In this document: in pieces, positions 1 to 8,567 of the stretch
Layout: each line of letters opens with the position of its first letter
Numbering within the stretch: position 1 is the first letter of the stretch
From: Streptomyces sulfonofaciens
Lineage (GTDB): Bacteria > Actinomycetota > Actinomycetes > Streptomycetales > Streptomycetaceae
NCBI RefSeq assembly: GCF_014656295.1
Contig: NZ_BNCD01000002.1
Coordinates: 496,001 to 560,000, forward strand
Length of the DNA: 64,000 nt
Reading direction: 5' to 3'
Notes under the pieces: generated by a model
Databases searched by the model: none
What the model was told of the DNA's origin: nothing
Seen by the model: only the letters and a program-made list of their open reading frames with translations
Made by a program: the position numbers and the translations under genes

Positions 1-2042
1 GGTGCAGCGGCAACTGGACGAGAACACCACCCTCAGCCCGGAGGAGGCGGTGGCCCGGCTGGGCGGGCCCCGGCGCGGGTACGGCGCCCACCAGACCCTC
101 GGCGACCTGTACCTGGACCTCCCGGGGGCTCCGGCCGCCGTCCCCGAGGACTACCGCCGCGCCCTGCACCTGGCCGCCGGCACGGCCACGGTCGCCTACA
201 CCGACCAGGGCGTCCGCCACGCACGGGAGTTCTTCGCCTCCCACCCCGACGGGGTACTCGTCGGGCGCCTGACCGCGGACCTGCCGGGCCGCACCGGCTG
301 CACCCTGCGCTACGCCTCGCCGCGCACCGACTTCACCGCCACCGCGGCCGGCGACCGGATCACCGTGCGGGGGACGCTCGCCGACAACGGGATGCGTTTC
401 GAGGCGCAGTTGCGGCTGCGGCACCGCGGCGGGAGCCTCACGGCGGGCGACGACGGCAGCCTGACCCTGACCGGCGCCGACGAGGCGTGGTTCGTCCTCG
501 CCGCGGGCACCGACTACGCCGACACCCATCCCTCCTACCGCGGTGACGACCCGCACAGGTCCGTCACCCGCACCGTCGACGCGGCCGCCGGCCGCCCGGT
601 TGCCGAACTGCGCGCCCGTCATGTCGCCGACCACCGTGCCCTGTTCGACCGCGTCCGGCTCGACGTCGGGCAGGGCGCACCCGTCCGGGTGCCCACCGAC
701 CGGCTGCTCGCCGACTACACAGGAGGGCCGGGCGAGGCGGACCGCGCACTGGAGGCGCTCTTCTTCCAGTACGGCCGCTACCTGCTGATCGCCTCCTCCC
801 GGACCGGCACGCTGCCCGCCAATCTCCAGGGCCTGTGGAACCAGAGCACGCAACCGCCCTGGTCCGCCGACTACCACGTCAACATCAACCTTCAGATGAA
901 CTACTGGCCCGCGGAGGCCGCGGCGCTGCCCGAGACCACCGCCCCCTACGACCGGTTCGTGCGGGCGCTGCGGGAGCCGGGCAGGCGCACCGCCCGGGAG
1001 ATGTTCGGCTCCCGCGGCTGGGTGGTGCACGACGAGACCAATCCGTTCGGGTTCACGGGCGTGCACGACTGGCCGACCTCCTTCTGGTTCCCGGAGGCGG
1101 CCGCCTGGCTCACCGCGCAGCTCTACGAGCACTACCGGTTCGGCGGCTCCACCGAGTACCTGCGCACCACCGCCTACCCCGTGATGAAGGAGGCGGCCGA
1201 GTTCTGGCTGGACAACCTGCACACGGATCCGCGCGACGGCACCCTGGTGGTGTCCCCGAGCTACTCTCCCGAGCACGGCGACTTCTCGGCCGGCGCCTCG
1301 ATGTCCCAGCAGATCGTCCACGACCTGTTCACCAACACCCTGGAGGCAGCCGGGACGCTGGGGGACTCGGCCGCGTTCCGCGCCGAACTGGAAGCGGCCC
1401 TGGCCGCGCTGGATCCCGGGCTGCGCATCGGCTCCTGGGGCCAGCTCCAGGAGTGGAAGACCGACCTGGACGTCAGGACCGACGACCACCGGCACGTCTC
1501 CCACCTCTACGCCCTGCACCCGGGCCGGGCGATCCGGCCCGGCAGCGACTGGGCCGAGGCCGCCAAGGTCTCGCTCACCGCCCGCGGCGACGGCGGAACC
1601 GGCTGGTCCAAGGCATGGAAGATCAACTTCTGGGCGCGGCTGAGGGACGGGGACCACTCCCCACCGGATGCTCAGCGAGCAACTGAGGTCCTCCACGCTG
1701 CCGAACCTGTGGGACACCCACCCCCCGTTCCAGATCGACGGCAACTTCGGTGCCACCGCCGGGATCGTGGAGATGCTGCTGCAGAGCCAGTACGACGTCA
1801 TCGAGGTGCTGCCCGCGCTGCCCGCGGCCTGGCCGCAGGGCTCGGTGCGCGGACTGCGCGCCCGCGGCGGCGCTAGCGTCGACATCGACTGGACCGCGGG
1901 CCGCGCCACCCGGATCGCCGTGACCGCCTCGCGGACCCGGGACCTCACCGTACGCAGCGACCTGCTCCCGGGCGGGGAACTCACCTACCGGGCCGTCGCC
2001 GGCACCCGCCGTGTGTTCGGCGCCGCGGGGGGCGAGGGCTGA
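1..2042 (+). pseudogene. GH95 alpha-L-fucosidase-like gene, 5' end outside window, frameshifted
   Basis: The translation resembles the GH95 family, which cleaves alpha-1,2-fucosides or related galactosides: an N-terminal beta-domain, then an (alpha/alpha)6 barrel with NLQGLWNQ near 829-846, NLQMNYWPAE and the terminal [10 protein letters not shown] signature. About the first 90 residues usual for the family lie upstream of position 1. The frame that opens the window runs out of homology after about base 1655. The family C-terminus (SEQL...[15 protein letters not shown]) continues in another frame from 1668 to the stop at 2042. Removing one C from the CCCC run at 1659-1662 restores a continuous reading ([11 protein letters not shown]). 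This is therefore a +1 insertion: a real pseudogene mutation or a homopolymer sequencing error. The C-terminal domain is otherwise well kept, which favours a recent or artefactual event. Confidence 0.8.
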
Positions 2043-2202
2043 CGGGACCGGGGTCCGGATGCCGGGAGGCCGCCTCGACCGGGTGCCCGGCCCGGCGGCG
2101 GGGCCGCCTCGCCCCGTCCGCCCCCTGGCCGGCCGGGCCCTCCGCCCGGTCCCGGCGGGTCGGGGCTCCCGGACCGCACAGGTGCCCGCCGCGGCGCCTC
2201 CG

Positions 2203-2787
2203 TCAGGCGCGGGTCTTGGCCAGCAGGTCGATGATCTCGGCCGTCGTGCCGGTCTCGCCGAGGCGCGGGAAGATCCGCTCGATGCTGTTCAGGTGCGCCT
2301 CCGTGTTCAGGTCCGACATGGCGTCGGTGGCGAGGGTGACGTGGTAGCCGTGCTCGTGGGCGGCGCGGGCGGTGGACTCCACACCGATGCTGGTGGCGAT
2401 GCCGGCCAGCACGATCTGGGTGACACCGCGGCGGCGCAGTTGGAGATCGAGGTCGGTGCCGTAGAAGGCGCCCCAGTTGCGCTTGGTGACGGTGATGTCG
2501 CCGTCGTGCCCGGACAGTTCGTCGACGATGACGTCCCAGCCCTGCGGTGGCGCGCCGGCGCCGCGGGACTGCTCGGTACGGCCCGGCATGGCGTCGGAGC
2601 CGTCCGCGGCGTGGGTGACCCGCACCAGTACGACCGGCGCGCCCTGGGCACGGAAGGCGTCGGCGAGTTCGACGCCGCGGGCCACCACCTCGGGTCCGGT
2701 GAGGGGAGTGGTGGGGGCGCCGACTATGCCGTTCTGGAGGTCGATGAGGACGAGGGCGGTGCGCTCGTCGAGCGTGCTGAGGGCCAT
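2203..2787 (-). CDS. isochorismatase-family hydrolase, internal start within the MFS reading frame
   Basis: A 194-residue domain of the isochorismatase/cysteine-hydrolase fold starts at an ATG (2787) preceded by AAAGGACTCCACC, a usable ribosome site, so it may be made alone as well as fused to the exporter. Expected residues are Asp16 (LVLIDLQ) and Lys102 (VTKRNWGAF). At the usual cysteine position there is Gly135 (ATSIGVESTAR). Replacement of the cysteine by glycine is known in true isochorismatases such as PhzD and EntB, which cleave a vinyl ether without a thiol. The enzyme is therefore more likely an isochorismatase-type or Asp/Lys hydrolase than an amidase. Its position after a MarR-controlled exporter suggests a role in handling an aromatic or antibiotic-like compound; the substrate is not deducible. 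Confidence 0.75.
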   Translation of the reverse strand: MALSTLDERTALVLIDLQNGIVGAPTTPLTGPEVVARGVELADAFRAQGAPVVLVRVTHAADGSDAMPGRTEQSRGAGAPPQGWDVIVDELSGHDGDITVTKRNWGAFYGTDLDLQLRRRGVTQIVLAGIATSIGVESTARAAHEHGYHVTLATDAMSDLNTEAHLNSIERIFPRLGETGTTAEIIDLLAKTRA

Positions 2788-4266
2788 GGTGGAGTCCTTT
2801 GCTGAGGGGGGATCGGAGGGGTAGGAGGCGCGGTCGGCCTCCGGTTGCTCGGCCGGTTCCGCCACCCCGCGCCGCCCGATGCGGCGCAGTGAGCGGTCCG
2901 CCACGGTCGCCGCGAGGAACACGGCGGCCGTGCAGAGCACGAAGAGGGCCAGGTGGTGCAGCCCGGCGGAGTCGGCGCCCCGGTCGAGGAAGGCGCCGTT
3001 CGCGGCGGAGGCGACGATGGCACCCAGGTAGGTGAAGGTGCGCGACAGACCCGCCGAGGAGCCCATCCGGGCCGGGTCCGCCTGGTGGTACAAGGCGTTC
3101 TGATTGGCCAGGTTGTTCAGGCCCTGCGGCACGCCGACGACCACGCAGACCAGCACGAGCAGCCAGATCGCGCTGGTCGAGTGCACCAGCAGCAGCAACG
3201 CGCAGGCGCTGATCTGGCCGATGCCGCCGACCACCAGCTTGCCCCGCACCTCGGTGCGCCGCCCGGTGGTGGTGGAGACGGCGATCGCGACCAGGAACAT
3301 CGGCAGCAGCACGAGCCCGGCCCCGGACGCGGACAGCCCCCGGCCCTCCTCGAGCCACTGCGTGTAGCCGTAGAGGAAGGAGTACGACACGACGTACGAC
3401 AGCAGGGTGCGGCCGTAGGTGGCGAGCAGGGGCGGATTGCCGCCGAGCACCCGCAGGTCGATGAACGGCTCGGCGACCCGCAACTCGCGCACCGCGAACC
3501 CGGCCGCCGCCGCGGCGGTCAGCACCGGCAGGTACCAGTGCGCGGCGGAGGGATCCATCAGGAACAGCAGCAGCGAGGTGAGCGTCGCAGCGAACAGGCC
3601 CATGCCGGCCAGATCCATGCCGCCCGCCGCCGGTGCGGTCCCGGACGTCCTCGGCAGCCGCCGGGCGCCGAGCGTCAGGGCAAGGAGCGACAGGGGCACG
3701 TTGACCAGGAACGTGGTGCGCCAGCCGCCCAGGCCGATGAGCAGCCCCCCGAGGGTGGGCCCGATGACGGCCACGGTCTGGCTCGCGACGGCGAGCGCGG
3801 TCAGCACACCGCCCGGGCTGTCCCGGCCGGTGCGCCGTGACTCGCTGCGTATCAGGTACATCGCGGCCGGATAGCCGGCACAGGTGCCGAACCCGAGCAC
3901 GACCCGCGCGAGGACCAGCACGCCCAGGTCGGGCGCCAGCGTGCCCAGCAGGCCGGCGATCCCGGTGAGCCCGGTCCCGATCATGTAGAGGCGGCGGGGG
4001 CCGTGGGTGTCGACCAGGCGGCCCACCACGGGTTGGCCCACGGCGGTGGCCAGGTACAGCGCGGAGACGAGCCAGGCGGTGCGCGACGGCGGCGCGCCGA
4101 AGGCCGCCCCGATCGGAACCAGCGCCACCGCGATCATGGACGAGTTCACGGGGTTGAGCACCGAGCCGAGGATCATCGGCGTGATCAGCCGCCGGTCGAA
4201 GGCGTCCTGTGCGGTGGGGGAGGGGCGGCGCAGCGACCGGGCCAGGCGCAGAAGCCCGGCGATCAC
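2203..4266 (-). CDS. MFS drug exporter (DHA2 type) fused in frame to isochorismatase-like hydrolase
   Basis: Residues about 1-460 are a multi-spanning major facilitator with the DHA2/14-helix pattern: an N-terminal helix with NPVNSSMIAVALVPIG, WLVSALYLATAVGQPVVGRLVD (motif A region) and the GPTLGGLLIGLGGWRTTF antiporter motif C. It probably exports a small toxic molecule across the membrane. There is no stop before the downstream hydrolase domain (from 2787), so one frame spans both. The GTG start at 4266 overlaps the MarR stop in a GTGA, giving translational coupling; a longer ORF start at 4359 lies inside marR and is unlikely. The fusion could be a true two-domain protein, or two genes whose separating stop was lost, since a ribosome site precedes the internal ATG. 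The exporter assignment is firm, its substrate unknown. Confidence 0.8.
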   Translation of the reverse strand: MIAGLLRLARSLRRPSPTAQDAFDRRLITPMILGSVLNPVNSSMIAVALVPIGAAFGAPPSRTAWLVSALYLATAVGQPVVGRLVDTHGPRRLYMIGTGLTGIAGLLGTLAPDLGVLVLARVVLGFGTCAGYPAAMYLIRSESRRTGRDSPGGVLTALAVASQTVAVIGPTLGGLLIGLGGWRTTFLVNVPLSLLALTLGARRLPRTSGTAPAAGGMDLAGMGLFAATLTSLLLFLMDPSAAHWYLPVLTAAAAAGFAVRELRVAEPFIDLRVLGGNPPLLATYGRTLLSYVVSYSFLYGYTQWLEEGRGLSASGAGLVLLPMFLVAIAVSTTTGRRTEVRGKLVVGGIGQISACALLLLVHSTSAIWLLVLVCVVVGVPQGLNNLANQNALYHQADPARMGSSAGLSRTFTYLGAIVASAANGAFLDRGADSAGLHHLALFVLCTAAVFLAATVADRSLRRIGRRGVAEPAEQPEADRASYPSDPPSAKDSTMALSTLDERTALVLIDLQNGIVGAPTTPLTGPEVVARGVELADAFRAQGAPVVLVRVTHAADGSDAMPGRTEQSRGAGAPPQGWDVIVDELSGHDGDITVTKRNWGAFYGTDLDLQLRRRGVTQIVLAGIATSIGVESTARAAHEHGYHVTLATDAMSDLNTEAHLNSIERIFPRLGETGTTAEIIDLLAKTRA

Positions 4267-4709
4267 GAGCGGGTGAGCCGGTCGAGCAGGGCCATCGCCT
4301 CGATCACCGTCCGGCGCTCCTCCTCCGTGTACTGCTCGTGCAGCGCGCGGGCCAGCCATTCGACACGGGCCTGCCTGCTGTCCTCCACCCGCTCCCGGCC
4401 GGGTGCGGTCAGGGTGACCAACTGGCGGCGGCCGTCCTCGGGGTCCGGACTGCGCCGGATCAGGTCCTGCTGCTCCAGTGCCGCAAGGGTGGCGGCCATG
4501 GACTGCGGGCGGACCCCCTCGGCGGCGGCCAGCCCACTGGCCGAGTCGGCGCCGTCCCTGAGCCGGCTGAGCACGGACGTCTGGGACGGGGTGAGATCCC
4601 GCATTCCGGCCACTTCCCGCAGTCTGCGGCGCAGCCGGGTGAAGACCACCCGCACGTCGCGCGCGGCGCGCACGGCCGACGGGGAGACGCCCTCGGTGAT
4701 CTCGTCCAT
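4263..4709 (-). CDS. MarR-family transcriptional regulator
   Basis: This 148-residue protein has the MarR winged helix: helix-turn-helix around LTPSQTSVLSRLRDGADSAS and VRPQSMAATLAALEQQDLI, and the wing RRSPDPEDGRRQLVTLT. The C-terminal helix dimerises in this family. It is the first gene of an operon with the MFS/hydrolase gene, whose GTG overlaps its TGA. MarR proteins usually repress their own operon and a linked exporter and are released by a phenolic or other small ligand. The palindrome and repeat at 4729-4753, just upstream of its ATG, is the obvious operator candidate. Family assignment is secure; the ligand is unknown. Confidence 0.9.
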   Translation of the reverse strand: MDEITEGVSPSAVRAARDVRVVFTRLRRRLREVAGMRDLTPSQTSVLSRLRDGADSASGLAAAEGVRPQSMAATLAALEQQDLIRRSPDPEDGRRQLVTLTAPGRERVEDSRQARVEWLARALHEQYTEEERRTVIEAMALLDRLTRS

Positions 4710-4728
4710 GCCCTCAGCCTATGGCGTT

Positions 4729-4753
4729 CAGGTAAGACTGTCCAGGTAACCTG
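4729..4753. promoter_or_regulatory. candidate MarR operator
   Basis: Two CAGGTAA repeats start at 4729 and 4743. The second is part of an 11-base near-perfect palindrome CAGGTAACCTG (4743-4753). The element sits 20-44 bases upstream of the marR ATG on the minus strand, where autorepression would act. Confidence 0.5.
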
Positions 4754-4765
4754 AGCAGTTTGTCT

Positions 4766-4811
4766 GTGCAGTGGTGCAGTGGTGCAGTGGTGCAGTGGTG
4801 CAGTGGTGCGG
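4766..4811. repeat. 8-bp tandem repeat, five full copies
   Basis: The unit GTGCAGTG is repeated five times without error (4766-4805), followed by a partial, diverged copy (GTGCGG). It lies between the marR promoter and the end of the amidase gene and is outside any supported gene. Slippage could change copy number. Confidence 0.9.
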
Positions 4812-4845
4812 TTGCGCTGGGCGGGACCGGCCGCCGAAACGGCGA

Positions 4846-4890
4846 GGGCCGGGCCCCGGCCTGCGTGGGAGGCAGGTCGGGGCCCGGCCC
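4846..4890 (-). terminator. hairpin after the amidase gene
   Basis: Arms 4846-4864 and 4872-4890 pair over 18 of 19 positions with a 7-base loop. It lies 14 bases beyond the amidase stop at 4904. There is no T-tract, as is usual in high-GC actinomycetes. Confidence 0.65.
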
Positions 4891-4903
4891 GGGGCCGGCG
4901 GGG

Positions 4904-6883
4904 TCAGGAACCGACCCGCGACACGTCCACGTCGGCGGCGCGCACGTACTCCACGCGGTGCCCGAACTGGATCTCGTAGTAGGTGTCCTGTCCCCTCACC
5001 ACACGGTGCGAGGCGGTGTCGAACGTCACCGCGTAGAAGTACTCGCCGTGGACCTTCCCGCCGACCACGTACTTCTGCCCGGCCGACAGCTTGTACGGCA
5101 TCGGCGAGACGGCCTGCACGGGTACGCCGGCTGGATAGGCCGACGCCTCCGGATAGGCCCGCCCGTAGACCGGCACCTCGCTCCTGCCCGCCTTGGGCGT
5201 GACCACGAGGCCCGACGCGGGAACGGCCGTCGGGGCTTTCGCCGGGTTCTCGAACCAGGCCTTCTGGCCGAGGAACCAGATCGCCGTCCAGTCGCCCTGC
5301 CGCCCGGCCACCGCGTACTGCTGGCCGGTGGAGGCCCGCGCGCCGACGTCGTTCACGTCGATGGTGGAGTCCTGGCCGCCGGGGCGCAGTCCGATGTCCT
5401 TGACCAGGGGCGCGTCTTCGGCCGGCGCGGTGTGCAGCCGCACCTCGCCGGAGCCGTGCGCGGGGCACGGCTGGCCGGCGCTCGTGCAGCCGGTGTACGC
5501 GGGCCGGTTGTCCGCGTAGTCGGGCAGCACCGTGACCGCTTTGGAGTTCGGGCCGGCCGTCCGGTGGAAGGGCTTGCCCAGCAGCGTGAAGTAGTGCGCC
5601 CAGTCCCAGTACGGGCCCGGGTCGGTGTGCATGGCGGGGATGCCGGATCCGGTGGTGGCCGGCACGGTGTCGTGGCCGAGGATGTGCTGCCGGTCCAGCG
5701 GGATGTCGTACTTGTGCGCGAGGTACGCGACGAGCCGCGCCGACGTGCGGTACATCTCCTCCGTGTACCAGGCGTCCGGATCGGCGAGGAAGCCCTCGTG
5801 CTCGATGCCGATCGAGTGCGCGTTGACGTACCAGTTCCCGGCGTGCCAGCCGACGTCCTTGGTGTTCATGTGCTGGGCGATGTGGCCGTCGGTGGAGCGG
5901 ACCGTGTAGTGCCAGCCGAGGTATGTCGGGTCCTGCACGAGACCCATCGTGAGGTCCCACGACTCCTCGGTGTCGTGGATGACGATGGCGTCGATGCTCT
6001 GGTCCGTGGGACGGTCGGCCAGGTCGTGGTTGCCGTAGTCACCGTCCCCGAACTCCTCGTAGGGGGCGGGCACCCATGTGCACGCGACCGTTGCGGGGCA
6101 CTCCGTCGGGCCCGCCGCGGCACGGCGCAGGCCCGACTGCCGGACCTGGGCGGCGTCCGGTGCGAGGGAGGGCTCCGCGGCGAGGCTCACCCGCTGGCCG
6201 GTGTCCGTGGTGCGCCGGACACCGTCGCGGATGACGGCGAACACGTCGTCGGCGTAGGTCGCCCCGGTCGCGGTGTCGTCGGCGCCCGAGAAGCGGGCCA
6301 CCGCGCCGTACCAGTCCGCCGGGTCGTCGCTCAGTTGCCTGCCCAACTGCTTCTGGGCCTGGGCGAGCAGCGCGGCACCGCCGCGGATGTTGGCCGCGGG
6401 GTCGGTGCGCAGCCGAGCCGCGGGGATACCGGTGAGCCGGGCCGCCGCGGGCAGGGTCCGCAGCCGGGCGGGCAGGGCCGCGGACGCGGGCAGCGCGGCC
6501 CCGGGGTGCAGCGCGGGGCGCGCGCCGTCCCCACGGGGGTCCTCGGCGCCTTCGCCGTGGCGCTGCCCCGTCGTGGCGAGCGCGGTGCGGGCGTCCGTGA
6601 GGTGCATCGGGCCGTATCCGCCCGACACGCTCGGCGCGCCCTGGTGGGTGTCCCAGCGGGACTGGAGGTAGGAGACGCCGAGCAGCAGGCTCTGCGGTAC
6701 GCCGGAGTCGGCGGCCGCGGCCGCGAAGGCGTTCTGCAGCCGGGCGGTCGCCGGCACCGCGGCGCCGCTGGACGGTGCCGCGGCGAGCAGCGGCAGCAGC
6801 AGGGCCGCCGAGGCGAGAGTGCCCGCCGTTCTGAGGAGATGTCTGTGTGCGGCCGGTGAGTGGCCGGCGGCGGATCCGCGCAA
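4904..6883 (-). CDS. secreted N-acetylmuramoyl-L-alanine amidase
   Basis: The enzyme belongs to the amidase_2/PGRP family, which cuts the bond between muramic acid and the stem peptide of peptidoglycan outside the cell. A signal sequence (LLRTAGTLASAALLLPLLAAAP) is followed by a helical region resembling the N-terminal part of lysozyme-like or resuscitation proteins. The zinc amidase core then has IVIHDTEE, WHYTV, IGIEHEG, HILGHDTVP and the DPGPYWDW end. The last ~200 residues look like SH3-type wall-binding repeats (RQGDWTAIWFLGQKAWFENP). The open frame extends to 6967, but only a TTG lies there and no good ribosome site. The TTG at 6883 has GGAGG five bases upstream and leaves a clean signal peptide, so I prefer it (659 residues). 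The gene is monocistronic. Confidence 0.85.
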   Translation of the reverse strand: MRGSAAGHSPAAHRHLLRTAGTLASAALLLPLLAAAPSSGAAVPATARLQNAFAAAAADSGVPQSLLLGVSYLQSRWDTHQGAPSVSGGYGPMHLTDARTALATTGQRHGEGAEDPRGDGARPALHPGAALPASAALPARLRTLPAAARLTGIPAARLRTDPAANIRGGAALLAQAQKQLGRQLSDDPADWYGAVARFSGADDTATGATYADDVFAVIRDGVRRTTDTGQRVSLAAEPSLAPDAAQVRQSGLRRAAAGPTECPATVACTWVPAPYEEFGDGDYGNHDLADRPTDQSIDAIVIHDTEESWDLTMGLVQDPTYLGWHYTVRSTDGHIAQHMNTKDVGWHAGNWYVNAHSIGIEHEGFLADPDAWYTEEMYRTSARLVAYLAHKYDIPLDRQHILGHDTVPATTGSGIPAMHTDPGPYWDWAHYFTLLGKPFHRTAGPNSKAVTVLPDYADNRPAYTGCTSAGQPCPAHGSGEVRLHTAPAEDAPLVKDIGLRPGGQDSTIDVNDVGARASTGQQYAVAGRQGDWTAIWFLGQKAWFENPAKAPTAVPASGLVVTPKAGRSEVPVYGRAYPEASAYPAGVPVQAVSPMPYKLSAGQKYVVGGKVHGEYFYAVTFDTASHRVVRGQDTYYEIQFGHRVEYVRAADVDVSRVGS

Positions 6884-7112
6884 TGCAGCCTCCAGGGGCG
6901 ATCGGCGCGATGCGGCGCCCGGGGCCGGGCGTGGATCAGTCGTATCGGCTCCACGACGATCCGTCAATCACACCCCGGAGAGAGGATTTCCCACGTCAGC
7001 GGTGGTGAAGGGGCCGAGAGGCGACGAGATTCACGCTGGCGGGCGCACCGCCTGCGGTGCGTCAGTGGCGTGGACCAATGATCGGCGTGGACCAGTGACC
7101 CGGCGGGATGAG

Positions 7113-7166
7113 CGCGGAAGGGCCCGCGGTGCGCACCGTCTCCTGCGCACCGCGGGCCCTTCCGCG
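7113..7166 (-). terminator. perfect 23-bp hairpin after phosphotransferase gene
   Basis: Arms 7113-7135 and 7144-7166 are exactly complementary over 23 bases with an 8-base loop. It begins five bases past the stop of the phosphotransferase gene on the minus strand, in the position of a terminator. Confidence 0.8.
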
Positions 7167-7170
7167 TGTC

Positions 7171-8334
7171 TCAGCGGGTGCCGACCGCTGCCCGTACCGC
7201 CCGCCGGGCCAACTGGCAGTCGTCGTGCAGCCGCCGCAGCAGCAGCCGCTGCTCCTCGGCAAAGGACACGGCGACCGGTTGGCCGGGGCCGGGCTGCTGG
7301 ACGGCGGGCTCGGCCAGCGTGCGCTGCACGGCCATCTCGTAGGTGCGGATCTCCCGGGTGAGGACCAGCATCAGGTTCACCAGGAAGGCGTCCCGTGAGG
7401 CGGGCCCGGCGAGCTGGGCGAGCTGGGAGATCTGACGGCGCGCCAGGGGCGCGTCGCCGAGGACCGTCCACAGGGTCGCCAGGTCGTAGCCGGGCAGGTA
7501 CAGGCCCGCGTGCTCCCAGTCGACCAGCACGGGGCCGGCGGGGGAGAGCAGCATGTTCGACAGCAGGGCGTCCCCGTGGCAGAACTGCAGCACGCCGCGC
7601 CGGCCCGCCGACTGCGTGATGCCGTGCAGGAGCTTCTGCAGATCGCCCATGTCCCGGTCGGTCAGCAGCCCCAGCTCGTAGTAGCGGGACATCTGGGTGC
7701 CGTAGTCCAGCGGCCGGCCGAAGGTGCCCTGTGGGGGTTGCCACTGGCCCAGCCGGCAGACGGCGGCCAGCGCCGCCCGTACGTCGGCCCGCGGCGGCGC
7801 CTGCACCGGGTGGCGCTGCAGGGCGGCGGCCCGGCCCGGCATCCGCTCGATCACGAGCACACCGCCCGCGGGGTCGGCGGCGACCAGCCGGGGGACGCGT
7901 ACCGGGGGGCGGTTGCGCACGAAGGAGCGGTAGACGGCTATCTCGTGCTGGAACCGCTCCTTCCACGCCGGGGAGTGGTCGACTAAGCACTTGGCCACCG
8001 CCGTGGCGCGCCCGGTGGTGCCGACCAGCAGCACGGAGCGGCCGCTGCGGCGCAGCAACTGCACGGGGCTGAACTCGGGGCAGATCCGATGCACCGCCGC
8101 GATGGCCGTACGCAACTGCGCGCCCTGCGGCCCCGACAGGTCGATCCGGCCGCTGAGCGGTCCGGTGCCGACTCCCGGCACCCGGCGCACCCGGCGGTCG
8201 ACGGCCATCGGGTACGGGGCGTCCGGATAGGAGCCGCTGCCCGCCGTCACGGGTGCCTCCCTGGCCCTGGGGGTGTGGGTGAGCGGGTGCAGCGGCCTGG
8301 TCGGGGCGGACACGGAGGACGATGCTGCGTACAT
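7171..8334 (-). CDS. aminoglycoside-phosphotransferase-fold kinase (APH family)
   Basis: The protein has the APH/choline-kinase fold with the catalytic loop [11 protein letters not shown] (HxDxxxxN) and the metal motif VDWEHAG in place of DFG, so it is expected to be an active small-molecule kinase. The N-terminal lobe contains [23 protein letters not shown], with the ATP-binding lysine and paired Glu. The first ~60 residues are poor in known motifs. I chose the ATG at 8334 (387 residues, SD-like GAAGGGAT) over a start at 8394. It is transcribed divergently from nsdA. Such proteins are often called antibiotic phosphotransferases, but nothing here shows the substrate; a cell-metabolite kinase or developmental role is equally possible. 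Confidence 0.75.
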   Translation of the reverse strand: MYAASSSVSAPTRPLHPLTHTPRAREAPVTAGSGSYPDAPYPMAVDRRVRRVPGVGTGPLSGRIDLSGPQGAQLRTAIAAVHRICPEFSPVQLLRRSGRSVLLVGTTGRATAVAKCLVDHSPAWKERFQHEIAVYRSFVRNRPPVRVPRLVAADPAGGVLVIERMPGRAAALQRHPVQAPPRADVRAALAAVCRLGQWQPPQGTFGRPLDYGTQMSRYYELGLLTDRDMGDLQKLLHGITQSAGRRGVLQFCHGDALLSNMLLSPAGPVLVDWEHAGLYLPGYDLATLWTVLGDAPLARRQISQLAQLAGPASRDAFLVNLMLVLTREIRTYEMAVQRTLAEPAVQQPGPGQPVAVSFAEEQRLLLRRLHDDCQLARRAVRAAVGTR

Positions 8335-8567
8335 GGGGAGGACAGATCCCTTCGTGTGCCTGCGAATTCCCTGTACCGCCCGGCCCGGTGCCACCTGCGC
8401 ACCCTGGGGAGTGCGGCCCGGCCGCCGGGCCGGGGCGGCGCTTTCCTACCTGACACCCCCCACCCACTGGCACACCATCTGGCGGACCCTGGCGAACCCT
8501 GGCGAATAGTCGCCGAGCAACTGACAGCGGGCTAGTGTCGGTTCAGCCGAGAACCTGGGGGCTTGAC

